From Flavobacteriia bacterium (GTDB lineage: Bacteria > Bacteroidota > Bacteroidia > Flavobacteriales > Flavobacteriaceae), in assembly GCA_030617765.1 (NCBI GenBank), contig JAUWUU010000004.1, positions 1 to 36,726 on the forward strand: a stretch of DNA of 36,726 bases, written 5' to 3'. The notes beneath the pieces were generated by a model that saw only the letters and a list, made by a program, of their open reading frames with translations, searched no databases and had not been told where the DNA came from. The translations under genes were made by a program, and so were the position numbers. Within the stretch, counting starts at the first letter, position 1. Every line of letters starts with the position of its first letter. Positions 8,167 through 17,097 of this stretch are shown here, piece by piece.

Positions 8167-9588
8167 ATGTCACTAATGTCACAGGAAAATGAAAGTTTTA
8201 GAGATTCAATTGGAACAATTGATGAAGAGGGTCACAGGAATTATATCCATCCAAAAAAACCAAAAGGTAAATTTACCAATTACCGTAATTTTGTAGGTTG
8301 GATCTTATTGGCCATTTTTATTGCCTCTCCATTTATTAAAATTAATGGAAATCAGTTTTTATTATTTAATGTTTTAGATCGTAAATTTAATATTTTCGGA
8401 CAACCATTTTGGCCTCAAGACTTTTATCTTTTAGTTCTCTCTTTGTTGGTAGGTGTTGTATTTATAATTTTATTTACCGTAATTTTTGGTAGAATTTTTT
8501 GTGGGTGGATTTGTCCGCAAACCATATTTATGGAACATGTATTTAGAAAAATTGAATATGCCATTGATGGTGATAGAGCCAAACAAATAAAATTATCAAA
8601 ACAATCCTGGAATGCTGAAAAAATATTTAAACGAACTTTAAAATGGGTAGTATTTTTTCTAGTATCATTCTTTTTTGCCAATATCTTTTTAGCTTATGTT
8701 ATTGGTAGTGATGTTTTAATAGAATATATTAAAGACGGGCCTTCAGAACATATGGGCTTACTTATAAACCTTATAATTTTTTCATTTACTTTTCTATTTA
8801 TTTTTGCCTGGTTTAGAGAGCAAGTATGTATTATTGCTTGCCCTTATGGCCGTTTACAAGGTGCTTTATTAGATAAGAAATCTATTGTGGTGGCCTATGA
8901 CTACGTAAGAGGAGAAAGCCAAACTGGCCGAAATAAATTACATAAAAATGAAGATCGAGCTGAGAAAGGCTATGGTGATTGTATTGATTGTAAACAGTGT
9001 GTTGTTGTTTGCCCAACAGGTATTGATATAAGAAATGGTACACAACTGGAATGTATCAACTGCACGGCTTGTATAGATGCTTGCGATGCAATAATGGATA
9101 AAACAGGATTTGATAAAGGATTAATCAGATATGCTTCTGAGAATAATATCGCCGAAGGTGAACAATTTAAATTTACACCAAGAATCATTAGCTATACAAT
9201 AGTTTTAGGAATTTTAATTACTGTTCTGGTTGCATTGTTGTTTTCAAGAAATGATGTTCAGGCTACTATACTGCGTTTACCCGGTCAGATGTATAGTACA
9301 AAAGGAGATACAATTCAAAATGTTTATACCATTAAAATGATTAATAAGACTAATGATACTTATGATAATCTTAATGTGAGATTACTTTCTCACAAAGGAA
9401 GTATCCAAATGATTGGAGGCAAAATTAATCTTCCAAAAATTGGTTTAGATGAAAAGACTTTGTTTGTTAATATCAATAAAAAAGATCTTTCCAAATCTAA
9501 AGAAAAAATAAAAATTGGTGTTTTTCAAAATGGTGAAATGATAGAAAGTTCAACAACTAACTTTCCTGCTCCAATCAAAATTAATTAG
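8167..9588 (+). CDS. ccoG: cbb3 oxidase accessory ferredoxin-like protein CcoG (FixG/RdxA)
   Basis: A 473-residue membrane iron-sulfur protein. It has an N-terminal cytoplasmic segment, several membrane helices (near 42, 92, 156 and 200), the conserved FCGWICPQ (C112, C116) and CIIACPYGRLQG, then two [4Fe-4S] ferredoxin motifs (C272, C275, C278, C282 and C296, C299, C302, C306). After another helix comes a C-terminal periplasmic Ig-like domain. CcoG has been proposed to reduce Cu(II) for cbb3 oxidase assembly. ATG codons at 8167 and 8176 are both possible starts. It follows ccoP after a terminator and precedes fixH. Confidence 0.95.
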   Translation: MSLMSQENESFRDSIGTIDEEGHRNYIHPKKPKGKFTNYRNFVGWILLAIFIASPFIKINGNQFLLFNVLDRKFNIFGQPFWPQDFYLLVLSLLVGVVFIILFTVIFGRIFCGWICPQTIFMEHVFRKIEYAIDGDRAKQIKLSKQSWNAEKIFKRTLKWVVFFLVSFFFANIFLAYVIGSDVLIEYIKDGPSEHMGLLINLIIFSFTFLFIFAWFREQVCIIACPYGRLQGALLDKKSIVVAYDYVRGESQTGRNKLHKNEDRAEKGYGDCIDCKQCVVVCPTGIDIRNGTQLECINCTACIDACDAIMDKTGFDKGLIRYASENNIAEGEQFKFTPRIISYTIVLGILITVLVALLFSRNDVQATILRLPGQMYSTKGDTIQNVYTIKMINKTNDTYDNLNVRLLSHKGSIQMIGGKINLPKIGLDEKTLFVNINKKDLSKSKEKIKIGVFQNGEMIESSTTNFPAPIKIN

Positions 9589-9641
9589 GAAATCATACCA
9601 TTATTTGTATATTTAGAATCTTAACCTAAAACACAATTTAA

Positions 9642-10094
9642 ATGAAAATAAAATGGAATTGGGGTACAGGTATTGTAATTGCAATGTTGCTTTTTGTAAT
9701 ATTTATTTTACAGTTTGTTTATAGAGTCACATTTATAGATGAGTATAATCATCATTTAGTATCAGAAGATTATTACAAAGATGAATTGTATTATCAAAAA
9801 GAGATTGATAAATTAAATAATGCATCTAAACTAACTGAGAATGTTACCCTTAGAAATTTTGAAAATGGAATAGTGATTCATTTCCCGGAGGACAAAGATT
9901 TTGAAAAAATTAAAGGAACAATAGACTTTCAAAGACCATCAAATAGTAAAATTGATTTCAATAAAAATATTGAACTTAATGAACATAACTTTTATATTCC
10001 TGACAGTATACTTGCTTCCGGAAAATGGAATGTAAAAATTGATTGGCAATATAATGATGTAAATTATCTATTAAAAGAATCTTTATTCTACTAA
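9642..10094 (+). CDS. ccoH: FixH family protein (CcoH)
   Basis: A 150-residue protein with an N-terminal membrane helix (MKIKWNWGTGIVIAMLLFVIFILQFVY) and a small periplasmic beta-rich domain. The GTG.viam...F...f start, the segment LVSEDYYKDELYYQKEIDKLNN and the late W-x-V-x-I-D-W strand are typical of FixH, a membrane protein required for cbb3 oxidase assembly, probably in copper delivery. The ccoI-S-NOQP-G-H gene order supports the call. Confidence 0.9.
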   Translation: MKIKWNWGTGIVIAMLLFVIFILQFVYRVTFIDEYNHHLVSEDYYKDELYYQKEIDKLNNASKLTENVTLRNFENGIVIHFPEDKDFEKIKGTIDFQRPSNSKIDFNKNIELNEHNFYIPDSILASGKWNVKIDWQYNDVNYLLKESLFY

Positions 10095-10121
10095 ACAAAT
10101 ATCAATTTAAAAACATAAACT

Positions 10122-10832
10122 TTGTTATATACTGCATTAATTTTAGGTTTGGTTGGAAGCTTCCACTGTTTGGGTATGTGTGGTCCAATTGCCTTTGTAC
10201 TTCCTGTTGATCGTAAGAAAAAATCTAGAATGATCTTACAAATAGTGTTATATCATACAGGTAGATTACTAACTTATTCTATAATTGGGCTTTTATTTGG
10301 TCTCCTTGGTAAAGGTTTATACTTGGCTGGTTTTCAGCAAAGGTTATCAATATTAATTGGTATTATTATGATATTATCAGTAATAATACCTGCAAAAATT
10401 TTTAATCGCTATAGTTTTACAAGGCCGCTATATCATGTAATTGGTAAATTAAAACAAAAATTAGGATTATATTTAAGACAAACATCAAATAAAGCTTTAT
10501 TTCTAATTGGTTTCTTTAACGGATTTTTACCTTGTGGTTTGGTATATATGGCACTTATTGGTTCTATCGCAACAGGTGATTCATTAAGCGGAGCACTTTA
10601 TATGTTCGTTTTTGGTTTAGGAACTGTACCACTTATGAGCGGTGCAGTAATATTAGGTAATTTTGTAAGTCTAAAATTTAGAAATAAAATTCAAAAAGCA
10701 ATTCCTATCTTTGTAATAATAATTGGTTTATTATTCGTTTTACGTGGATTAGGACTAGGAATTCCTTATCTTTCACCTCCTGATACAAAATTAGATCTAA
10801 CAAATAAACCAACATCTTGTAATACATATTAA
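10122..10832 (+). CDS. SafE/TauE-like membrane protein of the cbb3 cluster
   Basis: A 236-residue, roughly six-helix inner membrane protein starting with TTG (10122); no ATG in frame gives a complete first helix. The N-terminus LYTALILGLVGSFHCLGMCGPIAF carries the paired S-F-H-C-x-G-M-C-G-P motif of the sulfite exporter TauE/SafE-like group related to the DsbD/CcdA membrane core, and the repeat half has FFNGFLPCGLVYMAL. In Bacteroidetes and Epsilonproteobacteria such proteins often end cbb3 clusters and are thought to help copper handling or cytochrome maturation. The Cys in each half fits redox or metal transfer better than sulfite export, but the substrate is unknown. PPK2 genes follow after nine bases. 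Confidence 0.82.
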   Translation: MLYTALILGLVGSFHCLGMCGPIAFVLPVDRKKKSRMILQIVLYHTGRLLTYSIIGLLFGLLGKGLYLAGFQQRLSILIGIIMILSVIIPAKIFNRYSFTRPLYHVIGKLKQKLGLYLRQTSNKALFLIGFFNGFLPCGLVYMALIGSIATGDSLSGALYMFVFGLGTVPLMSGAVILGNFVSLKFRNKIQKAIPIFVIIIGLLFVLRGLGLGIPYLSPPDTKLDLTNKPTSCNTY

Positions 10833-10841
10833 ATTATTATT

Positions 10842-11699
10842 ATGTTAAGTAACCCTCAATTAATAAATGAAGACTTTGTAAATGCTACCAGCAAAAAAGA
10901 ACTTTTAGAAATTATTCATAATAAGAATATCATTATTGATGATGTTTTGGAAACAGTAAATTATGAAAATGAAAAAAGACTCTTACAAATTGAGTTGGTC
11001 AAATTACAACAGTGGATCAAAAAATACAATAAACGCGTTGCTGTAATTTTTGAAGGTAGAGATGCTGCAGGTAAAGGTGGAAATATTAGAAGGTTTATGG
11101 AACACCTAAATCCTCGTTCTACTCGTTTGGTTGCATTATCAAAACCAACTGATGTTGAACAAGGTCAATGGTATTTCAGACGTTACATTCAACATTTACC
11201 AAACCCTGGTGAAATAGTTTTTTTTGATCGAAGTTGGTATAACAGAGCTGTTGTTGAACCTGTAATGGGGTTTTGTTCAGACCATCAATACAATCAGTTT
11301 ATGCTTCAATTACCAGAATTTGAGCATATGCTTTATGAAGATGGTGTGGTAATCATTAAATTCTGGTTATCAATTACCAAAGATGAACAGGCTAAAAGGT
11401 TTAATTCCAGAATAGATAACCCATTGAAAAGATGGAAATTTAGTGAAGTTGATAAAAAAGGTCAGGATCTGTGGAATGAATATACTAAATATAAAGAGCT
11501 TATGTTTAGCAAAACCCATACTAATTTTTGTCCTTGGATAATTGTTAAAACCAACGTAAAATACACAGCTAGACTAGAATGCATGCGTTATGTATTATCA
11601 CAATTTGATTATGAAGGAAAAGAAGATAAGTCAAATCATTTATTTTCTGATCCAAATGTAATTATGAAATATTACCGTTCTTTACACAAATACGATTAG
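10842..11699 (+). CDS. ppk2: Polyphosphate kinase 2 family protein (first of tandem pair)
   Basis: A 285-residue PPK2-family enzyme. It has an N-terminal helical segment, Walker A GRDAAGKGG (72-80), the lid segment RRFMEHLNPR, QWYFRRYIQHLP, and the Walker B-like block EIVFFDRSWYNRAVVEPVMGFC. PPK2 enzymes transfer phosphate from polyphosphate to nucleoside mono- or diphosphates. The subclass (ADP to ATP, AMP to ADP, or both) cannot be assigned safely by eye. It lies nine bases after the SafE-like gene and eight bases before a second PPK2 gene with which it shares most of the catalytic core, pointing to gene duplication. Unlike fused two-domain PPK2 proteins, each copy here keeps a full active site. 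Confidence 0.93.
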   Translation: MLSNPQLINEDFVNATSKKELLEIIHNKNIIIDDVLETVNYENEKRLLQIELVKLQQWIKKYNKRVAVIFEGRDAAGKGGNIRRFMEHLNPRSTRLVALSKPTDVEQGQWYFRRYIQHLPNPGEIVFFDRSWYNRAVVEPVMGFCSDHQYNQFMLQLPEFEHMLYEDGVVIIKFWLSITKDEQAKRFNSRIDNPLKRWKFSEVDKKGQDLWNEYTKYKELMFSKTHTNFCPWIIVKTNVKYTARLECMRYVLSQFDYEGKEDKSNHLFSDPNVIMKYYRSLHKYD

Positions 11700-11707
11700 T
11701 TTTTATT

Positions 11708-12502
11708 ATGGATACAACGTCAGAATACACACCCGGAGAAATTAAAAAACTCAATAATAAAAAAGCTATAGCCTCTTTATTATTAAATGATGAGCAGATA
11801 AATCCTCAAAAAGCTTTACGCTATTATGATTATATAAAAGTTTTAAAAAAATTACAGGTAGAGCTTATCAAACAACAAGAATGTATCATTGAAAACGGAC
11901 AACGCGTGATTGTGATCTTTGAAGGTAGAGATGCAGCAGGAAAAGGTGGTGCAATTCGTCGTATTACTGAAAGAATTAATCCACGTCATTTTAAAATAAT
12001 TGCTTTACCTAAACCTACAAAAGAAGAAAGAACACAATGGTATTTTCAAAGATATGTCAATAAATTACCCAAAGCTGGCGAAATTGTTTTTTTTGACAGA
12101 AGTTGGTATAACAGAGCAAATGTAGAACCTGTAATGGGCTTTTGTACTCAGGAAGAATATGAAATATTTATGAATCATGTAAATGATTTTGAGCGCATGA
12201 TCACTGAATCTGGAATTCAGTTGGTAAAGATCTATATGTCAATTTCTAAAAGCGAACAAGAAAAACGTTTTAAAGATATTAAAAACAATCCGCTTAAACA
12301 ATGGAAAATGACCGATGTGGATGAAAAAGCACAATCACTTTGGGACGACTATACTCATCATAAAACCAAAATGTTTGAAAATGCCAAAAAAGGAGGAAGA
12401 CCTTTTAAAGTGATTAAGGCAAATAGAAAACAAGAAGCCAGAGTTGACGTGATAAAACACTTACTTGAAAGTGTTGATTATAATAAAGAAAGAGTTGTTT
12501 AA
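11708..12502 (+). CDS. ppk2: Polyphosphate kinase 2 family protein (second of tandem pair)
   Basis: A 264-residue paralogue of the preceding protein: Walker A GRDAAGKGG (73-81), INPRHFKIIALPKPT, QWYFQRYVNKLPKAGEIVFFDRSW and YNRANVEPVMGFC. By eye over half of the residues in the core match the first copy, while the N-terminal about 50 residues and the C-terminus differ, so the duplication is not recent. Having two PPK2 proteins suggests different nucleotide preference or hetero-oligomer formation; this is inference. The stop codon overlaps that of the convergent lgt gene within the TTAA at 12499-12502. Confidence 0.93.
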   Translation: MDTTSEYTPGEIKKLNNKKAIASLLLNDEQINPQKALRYYDYIKVLKKLQVELIKQQECIIENGQRVIVIFEGRDAAGKGGAIRRITERINPRHFKIIALPKPTKEERTQWYFQRYVNKLPKAGEIVFFDRSWYNRANVEPVMGFCTQEEYEIFMNHVNDFERMITESGIQLVKIYMSISKSEQEKRFKDIKNNPLKQWKMTDVDEKAQSLWDDYTHHKTKMFENAKKGGRPFKVIKANRKQEARVDVIKHLLESVDYNKERVV

Positions 12503-13317
12503 CTTTTCTTTGTACTCCTATACATAAAGTAAAATCCTACAATTATCATAGGAATACTAAGTAATTGTCCTGTGTTGAGATCCCATGCTGCACGTTGATC
12601 TATTTGAGCTTCTTTAAAGAATTCAACTATAAAACGAACACTCCATACTAAAACCATAAAAAATCCAAATAAATATCCTAATTTTTCCTTTTTATCAGTT
12701 TTCCAGTAAACATACCACAATACAATAAAAGTAATCAGATAGCCAAAGGCTTCATATAATTGAGTAGGATGTCTGGGGAAATCTTCACCTAATTGTTGAA
12801 ATATAAATCCATAATCTGAATTTGTAGGTTTACCTATGATCTCAGAGTTTATTAAATTTCCAATTCTAACAAAAACACCACCAATTGCAGAAGGTAGTGC
12901 TATTCGATCCAAAATCCATAAAACAGGCTTTTGAAGAACTTTTTTACTGTAAAAAAACATGGAAATGATCACGGCAATTGCTGCTCCATGACTCGCCAAA
13001 CCCTGATAGCCGGTAAATTTAAATGGATCAAATTTAAAAGGCAATAATACTTCTAAAGGATGTTCGATCAAAAATTCAAAATCATAAAACAAAAAATGAC
13101 CTATCCTGGCTCCTATCAAAATTGAAAGTACCAGATAAATAAATAATGAATCTAATTTTTCAATAGGCACATTATCATTTTTATATACTTTTTTCATTAT
13201 TTGTAAACCCAAAAGAAAGGCTATAACAAACATTAAACTATAGTATCTAATTGAAAATGAACCAATACTGAAAATTTCAATATTCGGATTCCAGTTTATG
13301 CTTAGTAAGATCATCAT
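12499..13317 (-). CDS. lgt: Prolipoprotein diacylglyceryl transferase
   Basis: A 272-residue polytopic inner membrane enzyme that adds diacylglycerol from phosphatidylglycerol to the lipobox Cys of prolipoproteins. Visible hallmarks are IRYYSLMFVIAFLLG in the first helix, the GARIGHFLFYD segment, the loop YQGLASHGAAIAV (with the H-G essential in Lgt), the signature GGVFVRIGNLINSEIIGKPT, and FPRHPTQLYEA (equivalent to the R-H-P-[ST]-Q-L-Y-E block). Length is close to family norm. ATG ATG at the start leaves a one-residue ambiguity. It is convergent with the PPK2 pair without a terminator between them. Confidence 0.96.
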   Translation of the reverse strand: MMILLSINWNPNIEIFSIGSFSIRYYSLMFVIAFLLGLQIMKKVYKNDNVPIEKLDSLFIYLVLSILIGARIGHFLFYDFEFLIEHPLEVLLPFKFDPFKFTGYQGLASHGAAIAVIISMFFYSKKVLQKPVLWILDRIALPSAIGGVFVRIGNLINSEIIGKPTNSDYGFIFQQLGEDFPRHPTQLYEAFGYLITFIVLWYVYWKTDKKEKLGYLFGFFMVLVWSVRFIVEFFKEAQIDQRAAWDLNTGQLLSIPMIIVGFYFMYRSTKKS

Positions 13318-13361
13318 AAATTTTTATGGTTGTAAATATAAGTTTAGAAAGCTAAATAACA

Positions 13362-13898
13362 TCAATTTCTAAGGGTTTTTTGAAATTTTTTAATTTCATT
13401 CTGTAATTCTTTAAATAATTCATCATTTATTATTTTACCTTTTTTAAAATTATCATTAAATAGCGGTAAAGAAAAACTACCAATAATGTTACCCCCATTG
13501 TAAGGAAATCGTTTTAAAGCAGTTTCTAAAACCGACTGACCTCCTCTTGCTCCTGGAGATGTACTCATCAAAAGCATAGGTTTATCTCTCCAAACTTTTC
13601 CGTTTATCCTCGATAACCAGTCAAAAACATTTTTAAATACTACTGTATAACTACCGTTATGTTCAGCCAGTGAAACTATAAATCCTTGAGCAATTTCAAA
13701 TTTATCATTTAACGCTATTAATTCTTCAGGTATTCCAATTTCACTTTCATAATCAACTGAATATATAGGTAGATCAATATTGCTTAGGTCAATAATTTCA
13801 GTTTTAACATCTTTAATAAAGCCTGCCGTATAAATTGCCAATTGCTTATTTATTGAATTCCTACTATTGCTCCCTCCTATTACTAATATTTTTTTCAT
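13362..13898 (-). CDS. NADPH-dependent FMN reductase-like flavoprotein
   Basis: A 178-residue flavodoxin-like-fold protein. ILVIGGSNSRNSINKQLA is the FMN phosphate-binding loop, SLAEHNGSYTVVFKNVFDWLSR matches the family block (P/A-E-Y/H-N-G/x-S...LKNaiDWlsr), and STSPGARGGQSVLETAL matches the sSPG..GG......L signature of PF03358. Family members reduce flavins or quinones with NAD(P)H. It lies 44 bases upstream of lgt on the same strand but there is no functional tie. Substrate unknown. Confidence 0.88.
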   Translation of the reverse strand: MKKILVIGGSNSRNSINKQLAIYTAGFIKDVKTEIIDLSNIDLPIYSVDYESEIGIPEELIALNDKFEIAQGFIVSLAEHNGSYTVVFKNVFDWLSRINGKVWRDKPMLLMSTSPGARGGQSVLETALKRFPYNGGNIIGSFSLPLFNDNFKKGKIINDELFKELQNEIKKFQKTLRN

Positions 13899-14129
13899 CT
13901 GCTTATAATTATTGATCTATATCGGTCATACCCACTTTCCAGCTACGCAGGTGAAATATTTATCAATTCAATTCTTTATATGACCATATTTTTAGTTGTG
14001 AATGTTTCATTTAAATGCTTTATAAAAAACAATATTACAAATTTTAATTTTACCCCAATAAATTAGTAATTATATCATTCATAAATTTTATAGTATTTTG
14101 TATTTTAGCAATCATAAAATAACATTGGC
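13899..14129. other. Divergent intergenic region, 231 bp
   Basis: This gap separates the flavoreductase gene (minus) from the acyl-CoA carboxylase gene (plus) and must hold both promoters. No TAnnTTTG box at good spacing is visible. TTGAT-CTAT-ATCGG (13914-13927) resembles an FNR site in eight of ten positions but lacks symmetry on the right arm. No tRNA or repeat is recognisable. Confidence 0.4.
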
Positions 14130-15758
14130 ATGAATATCAACTTCAATAAAAACGAAGATCACAATAAATTGCTTTTATCAGAATTATCAAAAAAATTCAG
14201 AAGAGTTTCTTTGGGAGGCGGTAAAAGCCGGATCGAAAAATTGCACGAAAAAGGAAAAATGACTGCCCGTGAACGTATTGATTACCTATTAGATAAAAAT
14301 ACCGATAGTATTGAAATTGGAGCATTTGCTGGAGAGGACATGTATGAAGAACATGGAGGTTGCCCTTCGGGTGGTGTTGTTGTTAAAATTGGCTACATAT
14401 CTAAAAAACAATGTATTATAGTTGCTAATGATGCAACTGTTAAGGCAGGTGCTTGGTTTCCAATAACAGGGAAAAAGAATTTAAGAGCTCAAGAAATTGC
14501 TATAGAAAATAAGTTGCCTATTATCTATTTAGTAGATAGTGCAGGAGTTTATTTACCCATGCAAGATGAAATTTTTCCGGATAAAGAACATTTTGGCAGG
14601 ATATTCAGGAATAATGCGGTAATGAGCAGCGAAGGAATTACACAAATTGCTGCCGTTATGGGTAGTTGTGTTGCCGGTGGCGCCTATTTACCCATCATGA
14701 GTGATGAATCTATCATAGTTGATAAAACCGGAAGCATCTTTCTTGCCGGAAGTTATTTGGTGAAAGCTGCAATTGGTGAAGTTATTGATAATGAAACTCT
14801 TGGAGGCGCTATAACACATACAGAGATCTCTGGAGTTTGTGATTATAAAGCCCTTGATGATAAAGATGCGCTGAAAAAAATTAAAATACTTGTAGGTAAA
14901 ATAGGTGATTTTGAAAAAGCAGGCTTTAATCGTATCGACAGTAAAAAACCGAAAGAAGATCCGAAAGATATTTATGGAATTTTACCCGTTTCAAGGTCTG
15001 ATAAATACGACATGAAAGATATCATTAAACGAATTGTTGATGATTCTGAATTTGAAGAATACAAAGCCAATTTTGGAAAAACATTAATTTGTGCTTATGC
15101 TCGAATTGACGGATGGGCAGTTGGTATTGTTGCAAACCAAAGAAAGATAGTAAAAAATGCCAAAAAAGAAATGCAATTTGGTGGCGTAATTTATTCTGAT
15201 TCTGCTGATAAGGCAACGCGTTTTATTGCTAATTGTAACCAGAAAAAAATACCACTTGTGTTCTTACAAGATGTAACTGGTTTTATGGTAGGCAGCAAAG
15301 CTGAACACGGAGGGATTATAAAAGATGGCGCTAAAATGGTGAATGCCGTGAGTAATTCTGTTGTGCCAAAATTTACTGTTATTGTTGGTAACTCTTATGG
15401 AGCAGGAAACTACGCTATGTGCGGAAAAGCTTATGACCCCAGATTGATAGTTGCATGGCCAAGTGCTGAACTGGCTGTGATGAGTGGTAAATCTGCCGCA
15501 AAAGTTTTATTGCAAATTGAAAAAGCTTCTCTACTCAAACAAGGCAAAAAAATTACTACGAAAGATGAAGAAGAGCTCTACAATAAAATAAAATCACGTT
15601 ACGATCTTCAAACATCTCCGTATTATGCTGCCGCACGATTATGGACAGATAGTATTATTGATCCCCTAGAAACAAGAAAATGGGTCTCTATGGGTATTGA
15701 AGCTGCTAATAATGCTCCAATTGAAAAAAAATTCAATTTAGGAGTGATTCAGGTATAA
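14130..15758 (+). CDS. Acyl-CoA carboxylase carboxyltransferase (beta) subunit
   Basis: A 542-residue carboxyltransferase of full length for the propionyl-/methylcrotonyl-CoA carboxylase beta family, moving CO2 from carboxybiotin to an acyl-CoA. The N-terminal half contains GGGKSRIEKLHEKGKMTARERI, DATVKAGAWFPITGKK and GSCVAGGAYLPIMSDE with the first oxyanion-hole glycines; the C-terminal half has LVFLQDVTGFMVG, GAKMVNAVSNSVVPKFTVIVG and GAGNYAMCGKAYDPR. GGAYLPIMSDE and the IFLAGSYLVKAAIGEVIDNE stretch lean toward methylcrotonyl-CoA carboxylase beta. The biotin carboxylase partner is not in this window, so the substrate stays open. It is monocistronic or pairs loosely with the YebC gene 81 bases downstream. 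Confidence 0.93.
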   Translation: MNINFNKNEDHNKLLLSELSKKFRRVSLGGGKSRIEKLHEKGKMTARERIDYLLDKNTDSIEIGAFAGEDMYEEHGGCPSGGVVVKIGYISKKQCIIVANDATVKAGAWFPITGKKNLRAQEIAIENKLPIIYLVDSAGVYLPMQDEIFPDKEHFGRIFRNNAVMSSEGITQIAAVMGSCVAGGAYLPIMSDESIIVDKTGSIFLAGSYLVKAAIGEVIDNETLGGAITHTEISGVCDYKALDDKDALKKIKILVGKIGDFEKAGFNRIDSKKPKEDPKDIYGILPVSRSDKYDMKDIIKRIVDDSEFEEYKANFGKTLICAYARIDGWAVGIVANQRKIVKNAKKEMQFGGVIYSDSADKATRFIANCNQKKIPLVFLQDVTGFMVGSKAEHGGIIKDGAKMVNAVSNSVVPKFTVIVGNSYGAGNYAMCGKAYDPRLIVAWPSAELAVMSGKSAAKVLLQIEKASLLKQGKKITTKDEEELYNKIKSRYDLQTSPYYAAARLWTDSIIDPLETRKWVSMGIEAANNAPIEKKFNLGVIQV

Positions 15759-15839
15759 AGGAATTTTAAGAATGAGTGATGGAGAGATAGAGAGAAAAAC
15801 AAAATATTATAATTAACAAACAAACGATTAATCATAATT

Positions 15840-16556
15840 ATGGGAAGAGCATTTGAATTTAGAAAAGCAAGAAAAATGAAGCGCTGGGGCGCCATGTCTA
15901 AAACATTTACTAAAATTGGAAAAGAAATATCAATGGCAGTAAAAGAAGGTGGACCTAACCCTGATACCAATGCAAGACTTAGAGCAGTTATTCAGAATGC
16001 AAAGGCTGCAAATATGCCAAAAGACAATGTAGAGCGCGCTATTAAAAAAGCTTCTGATAAAGACACAGCTGCCTATAAGGAAGTTCTTTTTGAAGGCTAT
16101 GCCCCTCACGGAATTGCAATTTTAGTTGAAACTGCAACCGATAATAATAATCGTACAGTTGCTAATGTCAGAGCTGCTTTTAATAAATGTGATGGTACTT
16201 TAGGCACTTCAGGTTCAGTAATCTTTATGTTTGATCATACTTGCAACTTCAGAGTAAAAACAGAAGATGTGAAAATGGATATGGAAGAATTTGAGTTAGA
16301 ATTGATAGATTTTGAAGTTGAAGAGGTTTTTGAAGATGAAGACGGAATTTTAGTATATGCCCCTTTTGAACAATTTGGAGCTATCCAAAGTTATCTGGAA
16401 AAAAATAATATCGAAATTCTATCTTCAGGTTTCGAAAGAATTCCAACTACAACAAAAAAAATAACCGAAGAAGAAATACTTGAAGTTGAAAAATTGTTAG
16501 AACGCCTTGAAGATGAAGATGATGTACAAAATGTATATCACTCAATGGAAATGTAG
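15840..16556 (+). CDS. YebC/PmpR family protein (TACO1-like translation factor)
   Basis: A 238-residue member of the YebC/PmpR/TACO1 family: start MGRAFEFRKARKMKRWGAMSKTFTKIGKEI, then PDTNARLRAVIQNAKAANMPKDNVERAIKKA, YEGYAPHGIAI-type block (FEGYAPHGIAILVETATDNNNRT), and an acidic C-terminal domain. The F-E-F-R-K-A-R-K variant replaces the common GHSKW start and is usual in Bacteroidetes. The family was annotated as transcription regulators, but recent work ties related proteins to relief of ribosome stalling at polyproline. Function here is inferred from family. Confidence 0.9.
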   Translation: MGRAFEFRKARKMKRWGAMSKTFTKIGKEISMAVKEGGPNPDTNARLRAVIQNAKAANMPKDNVERAIKKASDKDTAAYKEVLFEGYAPHGIAILVETATDNNNRTVANVRAAFNKCDGTLGTSGSVIFMFDHTCNFRVKTEDVKMDMEEFELELIDFEVEEVFEDEDGILVYAPFEQFGAIQSYLEKNNIEILSSGFERIPTTTKKITEEEILEVEKLLERLEDEDDVQNVYHSMEM

Positions 16557-16688
16557 ATTAATGATACTATTTGAAAATGTGTTGATTTGAAAATAAAATA
16601 TTTACAGATTTTTATTAATAAAATGCTTAAACAATTACACAAATATTTGATACTTTCCACTAAAAAACCAGTTACTAGATACGAGTAA

Positions 16689-17096
16689 ATGAACAAAAAA
16701 TACAATTTAAACCAAGTTTCTAATATTGCCAAAAAAGTAATTTCTTTGGCAAAATATAAAATTTTATTGTTTTATGGTAATATGGGTAGTGGTAAAACTA
16801 CACTGATCAAAGAAATTGTAAAACAATTAGATGTTGATGATATGGTTAGTTCTCCAACGTTTTCATTAGTAAACGAGTATCATTCCCGAAAAGGGGAAAT
16901 TATTTACCATTTTGATTTCTACAGAATTGATAATGAAGAGGAAGCTTATGATATGGGAATTGATGAATATTTATACAGCGGAAAACTGTGTTTGATAGAA
17001 TGGCCTGAAAAAGTAGAAAATTTACTACCTTTAGAGTCGGTTGTTATTCATTTAACCATTAACAACAACAATACCCGAACAATACAAATTAAATAA
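16689..17096 (+). CDS. tsaE: tRNA threonylcarbamoyladenosine biosynthesis ATPase TsaE
   Basis: A 135-residue P-loop ATPase that, with TsaB and TsaD, makes t6A at position 37 of ANN-decoding tRNAs. Walker A GNMGSGKTT (30-38), SSPTFSLVNEY, and the family block YHFDFYRI-D-EEA-YDMGIDEYLYSGKLCLIEWPE are all present. Length is normal. The next gene, alanine dehydrogenase, begins one base after the stop, so the two are cotranscribed. Confidence 0.95.
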   Translation: MNKKYNLNQVSNIAKKVISLAKYKILLFYGNMGSGKTTLIKEIVKQLDVDDMVSSPTFSLVNEYHSRKGEIIYHFDFYRIDNEEEAYDMGIDEYLYSGKLCLIEWPEKVENLLPLESVVIHLTINNNNTRTIQIK

Positions 17097-17097
17097 A

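Noticed and set aside
13914-13927. FNR-like site TTGAT-CTAT-ATCGG upstream of the flavoreductase
   Set aside because: The right arm lacks two positions and there is no promoter box at matching distance; probably chance in AT-rich DNA.
16622-16688. 21-codon ORF directly ahead of tsaE
   Set aside because: Short, no recognisable features, and simply the AT-rich leader of tsaE; no evidence of translation.
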